Shown here piece by piece: positions 56,050 to 64,000 of a DNA stretch of 64,000 nt. The notes beneath the pieces are model-generated. The model searched no databases. It saw only the letters and a list, made by a program, of their open reading frames with translations, and had not been told where the DNA came from. The translations under genes were made by a program, and so were the position numbers. Source of the DNA: Phoronis australis (taxonomy: Eukaryota; Phoronida; Phoronidae); contig NMRA01000478.1 in NCBI GenBank assembly GCA_002633005.1, forward strand, positions 182,278 to 246,277, read 5' to 3'. How positions within the stretch are numbered: position 1 is the first letter of the stretch; the number at the start of each line of letters is the position of its first letter.

Positions 56050-56462
56050 TTCTGCTGATGCCTGTTAACTGAGGTACTCGCCGAGGTCGACTTCGCGGCA
56101 GTCGCCAGTAGGGTTAATCTTTGTTTGTTGTGATGTATGTTACGATACTTGACATAGGATAGGGAGTAAACAAATAGTCTAATGGATATTTGTCACGTAC
56201 CCTTTGCCATTGGGCTTGGATTGTACCCTTAACTCACTAATAAATATCAAGTTGACAGCATAAACATTCAGCATTGATTGATGTAACTGTCACTGATTAA
56301 CCTGTTAGAAATCATTCCAAACAACAATAATACTTTGATGTACGAAAAGATCCAGAGTGCTACGTCAAGTACTAACACATCACAACAAACAAAGCTTAAC
56401 CCGACTGGCGATTGCGCGATGTCGACATCGACGAATACCTCAGTTAACAGGCATCAGTAGAA
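56050..56462. mobile_element. E6, 413-bp MITE with ~95-bp inverted repeats
   Basis: Left arm TTCTGCTGATGCCTGTTAAC..., through CGCCAGTAGGGTTAA to TTTGTTTGTTGTGATG (56050-56142). The right arm is its reverse complement (56375-56462) at roughly 85% identity by eye. No target duplication identified and no coding content. Confidence 0.7.
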
Positions 56463-57085
56463 GAACTGATAGTTCGTAGCTGCTTGAAACCAAGCATACT
56501 GCAGTATGTAGACTTGGCCAGCTGGTCATTACCTGCCAATCATGACCTCGAGCACAACGAAATGTCACATACCCTTCTAATCTAAGTAAGGAACACTGCG
56601 CGTTATGTTTATATGCCTTACATTTACACCCTTAAGGGTTCAATACAGCTCCAAATTACAGTTGAATTTTGGATTCTCATGTTCTGTATCTTGATCTTTT
56701 CCCACTACAAATCTACAAAAGACGTGTGCTGGTCATCGAATTATTTTCTCTGTTATAGACAAATGCATCTGTAAGGAAATATATTACAACCGTTAAAACA
56801 CAAAACTGACATTGTGTAACGAAATTAATAATTTCAACCATTGATTAATTAGAGGTCCGTGACTTATCAGTAACCCAAGCTTCATATTTTGCAAGAGTTA
56901 CATCTGTTAACGCGACTCTAGCGGAAACGCTAATTTAGTGACCGACACAAGTTTTTTTGCAGATGTGTAGACGGCAGAGACGAAAATAAAAAATAAAAAA
57001 ATTCAAAAAATCCGCTGGGATTAATTTAAGACCTTTGAACACCCTAATGATACCATTCCGCCCTTATATAAACGATGTTTGATGT
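56463..57085. other. no recognised feature
   Basis: AT-rich spacer upstream of the TLR pseudogene. Confidence 0.4.
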
Positions 57086-57125
57086 CAGTAACTATATGTG
57101 CTGTGTAGTTTTTCAGATAACCGAG

Positions 57126-58395
57126 ATGGCGCCAAACGTCAGCGCATGCGCTCTGCTGACACTGTGCTCGTTCCTCATGCTCCACATTGTCCGCGGATAT
57201 TCTAAGAATGATCAATGGATGTATTAAGAAGTTTCAAACTGTACTGTTATGACTGAGAAAAGCGTAATAATTCTCAACTACTGCAACAGGGGTTTATTCA
57301 CTTTAACAACGACATATTCGTTAAATGTTACCGTCTTTCATATGTGGTCATACCTCGTCTCTTCCGTCCCCGCAGGTGCTTTCTTAAAACTAAAACACTT
57401 GAAAAATCTAGATCTTTCCTACAACCAAGCCTCATTGTCGTTTCACCAAGACAGCCTTTTGGGGTTGAATTCTCTGGACAGTTTGAGTTTGAACAAGCGG
57501 CCGTGCTTTCTCGTTCGATTGTCAGCAGCTCGTCTAGGTTATTTCGACACACCCAGCCCCCTATCTCCAGTTTCTTCGAATGAAAAAAGTCGTTGTTTGA
57601 TACCAAATGTGTGAATTTTACGTTTTTAGATTTATCAAAACCTCCCTATCTTTCTGTCACGTGGCTGAGTTTGCCGCTTAGAAGAGAATTTTCATATTAG
57701 AAGCAATAAGACTCTTAAGATTTGAGTGAATCTGCATTCATTATGACTGAAAGTAATTTTCAATCACTTTCATGTCTGAATATTTCACATCTAGCATTAC
57801 GACAACTTCATGTTGATGGATTTAACAAGCATGCACTCTGTCCTGTGTTACAAAATCTCAAGTTTTTATTTTATTTTACGTGCAACCACGACTTCGATAA
57901 CATTGGAGTGAAAATATGTTACTTCTCACCGGTTTGAAAATTCCTCACATCTTGAAGTTCTAGTCATTGACAAAATTTGCAATTACGGTGACGTCATTAC
58001 TCTGACTGCAGAACAGTTTGGTCCACTAAAACGAGTGATGGCACTGTCTTTGCGTCGAAACGCTTCGACATTTGGGACATTTGGAATACATCAATCTGGA
58101 TTACAATATGCTGATGGTACTTAAGCACGGGAATGAAATAGTCAAAGAATTCGGAATGCACGGAAGCTTGAAAGAGTTTTAATTTTCCCACCAGTACTTG
58201 TATTCCCACAACTGACAGATGTTTGTTGGGAAGGCGAGAGGGAAATATTTATGCGTGACTTCTCCAATAAAATAGCCGACAATTCGAGACTGGAAAATTA
58301 AAACATCAATAACCAATCAGTCGATGATTTCTCGAACGACTTGGAGTTCTTTACAAAAAGAATCAGAGTGAATATCACAAACACAGAGTTACACG
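57126..58395 (+). pseudogene. TLR pseudogene, ectodomain only
   Basis: Paralogue of the TLR at 40397. It starts M-A-P-N-V-S-A-C-A-L-L-T-L-C (signal peptide), then S-K-N-D-Q-W-M-Y and a stop where the intact gene has Tyr. It follows the gene through D-L-S-Y-N-Q-A-S-L-S-F-H-Q-D-S-L-L-G-L-N, L-S-E-S-A-F and the T-D-V/R-C-W-E-D-E-like region. It carries several frameshifts and stops and a deletion near 57935-58060. Similarity ends near the middle of the ectodomain (equivalent to about 41640). The membrane and TIR parts are absent; K4 lies 250 bp downstream. The 5' leader, including TTTTTCAG, is conserved from about 57085. Confidence 0.92.
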
Positions 58396-58818
58396 AAACA
58401 GATTAGCACGGAACTGGGTGTTCTCGACTACTGGGCACATGGTTGACGGACATCTCAGTGGTTAACCAGTGGTTAAAGTTTACTAAGGCTTGTAGCATGG
58501 TCTTAGACCTAGGGGGTCCATGGAGCAGACATCGAGCAACCAGAAAAAACAGTCAAGTTTCTGGCAAAGTCACGTGAGTTGTCTAGTCTTAGGTGTCTAA
58601 AAATGATGTAAAAATTCGTTTTTTTAATTGTGTACATAATGTTAAAGGAGAATGCCACCCGATTTAAATAGCTTTTGTTACCGTCTTAATAGGTCTATAT
58701 CCAGATCAACTCGTATACAGTCGATTTGAAATTGCCGAAAGGTGGTGCGTTAACCTGTGAGGAAGGTGAGTACACGACTCGGCGCCGTCAGTGGTTTTTC
58801 AGCTGAGTTTGTGCCGCT

Positions 58819-58938
58819 ATGGTGCGGCGTATCGTTACCGCTTGTGAGAACCATGAAGCTGCGAGGAAAGCGGCTATATCGTTTTTTTTCCGGTTTCCTC
58901 AAGATCCCAAATGCATTGAATGTGATTCTCGGCAATAA
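58819..58938 (+). pseudogene. THAP remnant of K4
   Basis: M-V-R-R-I-V-T-A-C-E-N-H-E-A-A-R-K-A-A-I-S-F-F-F-R-F-P: the THAP N-terminal half with the first Cys replaced by Arg. It stops before the Trp/C-x2-H half, which is deleted. No partner gene is left in this copy. Confidence 0.7.
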
Positions 58939-59306
58939 ATAACGGGCAGGACGCCGTTAATGCCAAGAATGAGGTCGTGAACTTGTCCATAATATGTGGC
59001 CGGCACTGTTCTGCTTCAAAATGGATAATTCTCAACCCAACCAATGTTTGTATCAAACTGACACAAAGTGTCAAAACAGTCTCAGTAGATACAATTTGCA
59101 ATGTCTTAGGAGTGTTCGTCAGTGCAAATGTTTGGAGAAATCAAAAATGAATAAATCATACTGCATTAGCTGCTTCAGATGCAATAAAACTATAATTGAT
59201 CGTCGTGTGAGCGCATGCTAATTCAGTGTTTGCTGACAGAAAGCTGCAGTGTAGCTATAACTCGATTTTATATGTTGAGGTCAGATCTTCGGGGAATCTT
59301 TAATTA

Positions 59307-59350
59307 GATATATATATATAAAATACACACACACACACACACACACACAC
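59307..59350. repeat. (TA)n(AC)n microsatellite
   Basis: TA run 59307-59320, then AC run 59325-59350, inside K4. Confidence 0.95.
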
Positions 59351-59734
59351 TTAAAATCATTGTTATTGTACACCTTTTCATGTTCGGTGATCTGTTGACG
59401 GGGAACCTGGCTTCGCGGCACCCGACGAGTAAGTAGATTTGCAATTTCTCGGCGAATTCACCAAAATATTCACGTGCACCAGTGGCGGATCTAGGATATC
59501 ACAAGGGGGAGGCCTAACATTTTGCCTGTAAACATTCGCTAACGCCCCTCGGGCGATAATTCTCCAAAATCCACNCATAGCAGCGAATGGGGGGAGGTCG
59601 GAAGTGGGGTTTGCCCCCTCCCGCCCAGGAAATTTTTTCTGATTTTTCCTCTAAAAATCCAGCATTTTCCTTTGTTCCTGAAGTATTGTCGAAGAAAAAA
59701 CACGGAGAACGTGTCAAACTTGAAAAAGTAGAAT

Positions 59735-59808
59735 TACCACAGACTCGAACTCACGACCTGACGGATAGAGCGCGCGTGCTTTACCACTGCACCAGTACGA
59801 TTTAACCC
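59735..59808 (-). other. tRNA-like block inside E2
   Basis: On the minus strand: TGGTGCAGTGGTAAAGCAC with a perfect GTGC/GCAC D-stem and the tRNA D-loop AGTGGTAAA, then GTGAGTTCGAGTC resembling a B box. Anticodon and T stems do not close properly. Homologous to 15980-16046 in E2b, so the block belongs to the element family. Confidence 0.55.
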
Positions 59809-60238
59809 GTAATATGATACTAAAAGACCTACTTGTTTATGGTCCACAGCGTTTGCGCGCGAAACCTACTTCTTTTTGTAATGCTTATTACACTTTTTTA
59901 TATTTTGTGCAATCATTTCGTAACAATTTTTTGTATTTAAAATAGTCTTCAATTGCCCATAAGACCAAGTCCGTTTTTTGTGTTTGCATTAACGACGTGA
60001 TTGCTTTGGAAGTCGTCTTAAAGTGTACACAACATGACTCTAGTAACTCAAAATAAATTTTATTATTATATCTTACTTGATTTCAGTGCCTTTAGTGCAC
60101 AGGTCATAAAGAAACACGCAAAAATTGAAAAAATAATTATGTACAACGTCATGGGTTGAATGCCATACTGTTCGGAACAGAGACAAAGTGTATAGAGTGA
60201 AGTGAAAGCAAAGTACATTTAGCGTCGAGAAGGTTCGT

Positions 60239-60485
60239 AGGGGGATCAAAAGATCTGTTGCCGGAGGCTGCGGCAATAGCAGCCAGGCGGAGAACGTCTC
60301 GGTGTTCCGAAGGCGGACACCAAGTTGCGCAGAAGTGGCATCGCTTCGTGCGCCGAACGAGAGTGTGGGATCTCATCGTGGACCAAGTGATTCGGTCCGG
60401 GGCCACTCTGTGTTTTGCCCACTTTGAGGACTCGTGTTTCGACTCCAGTCACAGGAGATGTTACGATGAAGGCCTGGTTCAATAA
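60239..60485 (+). pseudogene. THAP zinc-finger gene remnant of E2
   Basis: Frame 1 gives R-S-V-A-G-G-C-G-N-S-S-Q-A-E-N-V-S-V-F-R, the start of a THAP finger with the first Cys changed to Ser. After two small frameshifts the other frames give D-T-K-L-R-R, then W-H-R-F-V-R-R-T-R-V-W-D and L-C-F-A-H-F-E-D-S-C-F-D, the C-x2-H-F end of the finger. A stop follows at 60483. It is clearly a different THAP lineage from that of the K elements (V-A-G-G-C rather than V-P-x-C). Convergent with the gene at 60505-60767. Confidence 0.75.
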
Positions 60486-60504
60486 AGGACAATATTTATC
60501 ATTC

Positions 60505-60767
60505 AGAAACATCGGCTCTTAATTCAGGATCGTCTTTTGGATGACTGGGTTGACTCGCCGAGCCCGAGGCCGCTTCTCTCGTGGGAGGATCCAGTTCGTA
60601 AGGCTCAAAGTAGAAAAGTACGCAGCCGGAAGCACATCAAACATGTTCTCGCTTTCGTGCAACCCCATTTCTTCATCCTGGCCACCATTCCCGTACGTTT
60701 CTTCATAGTATTCATTCAATTCTTGCTCATAATCGTCGTCGCTTTCAAATTCACTGCTCTCCGCTAT
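60505..60767 (-). pseudogene. F-E-P-Y gene remnant of E2
   Basis: Minus strand from 60767, where ATA-GCG probably replaces ATG-GCG: A-E-S-S-E-F-E-S-D-D-D-Y-E-Q-E-L-N-E-Y-Y-E-E-T (acidic), then one frameshift, then Y-F-E-P-Y-E-L-D-P-P-T-R-E-A-A. The acidic leader plus F-E-P motif is the same layout as the K-family partner gene and invertebrate P2X7C-type proteins. The Cys-rich part is missing, presumably lost in the internal deletion that brought the two genes together. Confidence 0.5.
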
Positions 60768-61655
60768 TGGTCAATGCTAGTCACTGATCCCTTGTGTTAA
60801 ACCCATGACGTCACATGGCGGGAAATGTGAAAATTGGCAAAATTGAAAGAAAAATCAAAATTTCGAGCTAATTACACAAAATAAACATGGGTTTAGCTAA
60901 ATTTTACGTCATACATTTAGTCTGGCCACCGGTAATTCAAAATGTGCAAAAATCCATGTTGTGTACTGTTTAAGTTAAGGTTTGACAAAGAGAGAATTAT
61001 GAGTTTCTGAGTGATTCACAAAGGCTTCGATTAAAATTCACATCTTACCAGCAGCTTCTGTTTTTTCATCGTCACTCAGATTCCATTTTCTTTAAAAATG
61101 AAGTAATTTTCTTCATTGCACAGTGAAGCAGACGCCAGAAACGGAGTCGTAATGCGCAGCGCCACTGCCGGTCCCCTGGTGTATCGCAGGAGAGCCTATA
61201 CTTAGCCATAGTTCCGTTACGATTGCGCTGTGTTCCGAATTTGACACTTGAAATTGGATCCCCCCAAACATACTAAAATTGCACATATTTAAATCTTGTT
61301 TCAGCCGTATAATGTTAATTACCGGGGTTAATTAATATACTCAACATTTCCCTACGCTCTTGCTGTTTTATTTTTTTGCGGCAGCCAAGGGGGGCCCTTT
61401 CTCCCCCCTAAATCCGCCTATATGCGCGTTATTTCTTTGGTTCACTAGTCTAGTGTTTTCGTGACTGGAAGTTTGGTTTTCAGCTTTCGCAGGTTAATGT
61501 TCGTTATGTCTCCAGTCCCCACCGCGACGGGTTATAACGAATGTTAGAACCTGTGACGTTATTGGTTTATTTTAGCACCTCCGTCTGGTGTTATTGAGTG
61601 GAAATGCGGGATCTAATTGATACAAAATACGTTGTTTCTTTTGGTTGAACTCAGT

Positions 61656-62334
61656 ATCATCATAATCAGTGTAATAGAAGGACGAGTATACAGTGTATAA
61701 GATAAGTTTTGTTTCAGTTCTTTGGATTTACTACGAACTAAACACCAGCATATATGAAGAATGATGTGTTGCCGAGACTTCTCCGACATCAACGTGGAAT
61801 TAAAAGTAAAAGTAAAAGACGATCGCGACGACTAGACCAATTGGTGTCCTTTTGGGAGGCCAAACTTCGTTCCTGAGATGCTCGGTCTCCTTTTTATGAC
61901 TAATCATAGGCCGTAAGAGATCGCTGTCGTCTGATGTCTACTTTTTTAGTGTAAGCAGTGTGTCCGAGGGCACATTTGAGGGTACGAAAATAACGTTTAC
62001 AGACCTTGCTACACCGAGACTAGGCTAGGCGACGTGCTTTATCCAAACCAAGTAGTAAGTCAAATCTAGAATTCATAAAGACATGCCCACGTTAATTGGG
62101 AGTGTAAATCTTTGTTTGAAAGGTCTGCCCCTGTAATTACGGTGTCAGGTAGACTGTATTAAAATATCGGAAGGTGCGCCAGGTTTTATTTTTAAAGTGT
62201 TACAAGATATGTATTAAAATGTTAAACAAAAATTAAACGCGTCTTAGGAGTTACTGACCATGCGTTTGAATATTACTGACCATGATGCATTTGAATGTAT
62301 AACGGGTGTCAGATAGAGCTGTTGTATGATTAGC
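61656..62334. other. no recognised feature
   Basis: Spacer between K4 and the LINE; short frames only. Confidence 0.4.
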
Positions 62335-63625
62335 TCTTATGTTATTTTCAAAGTATAGTAATGAACTAGCAACTGAAGTACAGACTGATAGAAACACTGG
62401 TATTCGGGTAAATCAAGCTTTAGAAAATGTATTCTTGTTACTTTTTGCAGATGAAATCACCTTGACACTTTAGTGTAACTTCAGAGAAGGCTTGATCCAT
62501 TGGAAAATATCTGTGAATAGTGGTCTTTGAAGAGGTGGGACCCTTAAAAATAATGAAAATGGTTCTATAACGGAGCTAGGTTAAATTGATGCAGCTACTA
62601 TAAATACCTGGGAATTGTTTTCTCGTGCAGGCTGAGTTGGACGATGTGTTGCAAAATACTTGCCCAACGGGCAAGAAGGCCCTTAGTTTAGTCAAGTCTG
62701 ATACAAAATGTGACCAAATAAAAATGTGAAAATAGAATAGAATTTATTGTTTCATGGTGCAACGTTGTTGGGTACAACCAACAGGAAGGAAATAGAAAGT
62801 GTTCAGCTGGTCTTTTGTAAACGGTTATTACAAATTATCCAGACAACAAATGTTATTGCATAAGGTGAATGTGGAGGTTTTAATTTGTGTGTGACATATA
62901 TGTGCAATCCCATTAAGTACTATTTGAAATTGCTGAAAATGAATGACGATAGATTTTCAAGACAATGATACACAAGGTTGGATGAAAACGATTTCAAAGA
63001 TAAAAACTGAGAATTGGTGTGTCTTGGTGAAAAATGCATTGTTTACAACTGATTTTGACTGTGTTTGGTTGCAAGAAGGAATTGGTGATGAAATGAGCTT
63101 TTTAATTTCTTTTAAGCAAAGACATAGGAATATGAATTTTCAATTGCAGTCGTATTCACTTGCAAATACGGATAGAGGTGACTTTTACCGTTCAAATAAA
63201 TTTTAATGATCGTGCTAAAAGTATTTATGTGGTAGCCTGTCTATCAATAAAATATTTGCAATAGCGAATTTGAGGTGTTCGACTCACCATCTTATGACTG
63301 ACTTGGGTAGAAAGTGCACCTCGACCTGAAAGAATTTGCAAAACTTGTAACATCGGTGAAATTGAAACTGAGATACACTTTTTGTTTGACTGTCCTGTCC
63401 TTGCAGACCCACGGGAATATCTACTACGACAATGTATTGTAAGAAAAAGAAGCATTAGGTTCACACTGTACGTATGTTTTAAGAAATGCAGCATACCTCA
63501 ATCAACAAGCGATGGCAATTAAGAGCGAAATTATGAGTATTTGATGAATTGGCGGGAGTATAGTTTTTGTATAGTAATATAGTGAACTTTGAGTGCATGG
63601 CCCTATGAGTTTTGAATTAAACTTT
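62335..63625 (+). pseudogene. LINE RT 3' half, copy iv
   Basis: Begins with S-K-Y-S-N-E-L-A, then L-L-F-A-D-E-I-T-L at about 62440: the F-A-D-D catalytic motif with the second Asp changed to Glu. It continues with broken RT thumb text parallel to copy i (Y-K-Y-L-G-V/I-V-F-S, Q-L-x-F-C-K). An open stretch at 62943-63206 (K-N-A-L-F-T-T-D-F-D-C-V-W) and an H-I-G-E-I-E-T-E-I-H-F-L-F-D-C-P zinc-knuckle-like C-terminal block near 63345-63405 follow. The 3' tail ends near 63625. Multiple stops; dead copy. Confidence 0.8.
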
Positions 63626-64000
63626 CGTTTTTGTTTGTTTCTTTGAAACACAAAGCGTAAGAGAATGCACTGTCTGCACGGCGGATGATCGGGGTGAGTT
63701 GAGTGTAATTTGTAAACGCAACTAAAGGACGACGATAATTGTTTGGGAGAAAAAGGAGGTTGATGAGAAATGAGTTGCTGTCATTGAGAAAAGTGAGCTG
63801 TTTGTAGAAACTGAATTGCGGGTTAGTGAGAAAAGACCCTCACCTCGCCATAGAAGTTGCTTACAAATGTCCCCACTCTCTAAATGTGGGAATATACTAA
63901 TTTTCCAGTTGCACCTGCCTACCATGAAACTTACTACATTCTGTCTGTCACCAATAAGTCGGGCAATGAGCCGCCGTCGTTGAAAACTGAGCGTAAATAT
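63626..64000 (+). repeat. segment shared with 17266-17600
   Basis: Same 330-bp downstream text as copy v at 17 kb, including TGTCTGCACGGC and CACCAATAAGTC. Runs off the window end. Confidence 0.6.

Larger units (their letters stand above)
59480..61422 (+). mobile_element. E2, longest copy of the CAGTGGCGGAT element family
   Basis: Starts CAGTGGCGGATCTAGG and ends CCTAAATCCGCCTATA. Flanks TGCAC (59475-59479) and TGCGC (61423-61427) are a 5-bp duplication with one mismatch, and K3 gives the uninterrupted site (near 54495). G/C tracts lie inside both ends. Unlike its relatives, it keeps remnants of two convergent genes: THAP on plus and an F-E-P-Y gene on minus. A tRNA-like block lies near the left end. 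It is too short for a transposase core. Superfamily unassigned; hAT-like with short duplications is one option. Confidence 0.88.
58646..61655 (+). mobile_element. K4, TTAA-type THAP element interrupted by E2
   Basis: Left: TTAA (58642-58645), then AGGAGAATGCCACCC. It continues with a THAP remnant and the K-family text (TGACAGAAAGCTGCAGT, AAGTAGATTTG). Split by E2 at 59480-61422, then resumes (TTTGGTTCACTAGTCTAGTG). The right end is decayed, and the GATACAAAATACGTTGTTTC stretch near 61618 is the last family text; the final coordinate is approximate. Confidence 0.75.

Overview
The window is animal nuclear DNA: introns with GT/AG signals, microsatellites, assembly gaps (Ns) and dense layers of transposable elements. 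One gene looks intact, a Toll-like receptor (TLR) with its ectodomain, membrane segment and TIR domain in one exon (40397-43069). Its single-cysteine-cluster (vertebrate-like) architecture, together with THAP-bearing and hAT-like transposons and non-LTR retrotransposons, suggests a marine invertebrate, perhaps a deuterostome such as amphioxus or an acorn worm. The species cannot be fixed from the sequence.

Layout. 0.5-2 kb: decayed copy K1 of a TTAA-targeting, THAP-bearing element. 3.8-5 kb: LINE remnant. 6.6 kb: transposase exon. 8.5-16.6 kb: one copy of a large element (E5) split by two later insertions, E1 (11180-15045) and E2b (15331-16285). 18.6-23.1 kb: E3, with E2c and K5 nested inside. 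24.7-30.4 kb: a second E5 copy in inverted orientation, with both ends and a target duplication, split by LINE sequence. 30.9-32.3 kb: MITEs, one nested in another. 38.3-39.6 kb: K2. 40.4-43.1 kb: TLR gene, followed by a degenerate tandem array. 49.6-52.2 kb: hAT-like exon pair, a ~200-bp tandem repeat, a LINE reverse transcriptase and a 715-bp gap. 52.9-55.9 kb: partial E1, then K3 carrying a solo LTR. 57.1-58.4 kb: TLR pseudogene. 58.6-61.7 kb: K4 with E2 nested inside. 62.3-63.6 kb: LINE remnant.

Main result. Two TIR element families with different target duplications (K: TTAA, Kolobok/T2-like; E2: 5 bp) carry the same pair of convergent genes. One encodes an N-terminal THAP zinc finger. 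The other, on the opposite strand, encodes an acidic protein with an F-E-P motif; in K5 it also has the Cys-rich W-C-x-C-x2-C signature of the P2X7-receptor C-terminal domain. Every copy here has lost the transposase core, so the ends of the two genes abut or overlap. Several insertions can be checked against empty sites in paralogous copies within the window, which fixes target duplications (AAAT for E1; CACTA, AATTC, CTACG and TGCAC/TGCGC for E2) and a nesting order.

Apart from the TLR, almost every recognisable coding segment belongs to a mobile element, and most are broken. No operon-like structure, CRISPR array, rRNA gene or convincing functional tRNA gene was seen.
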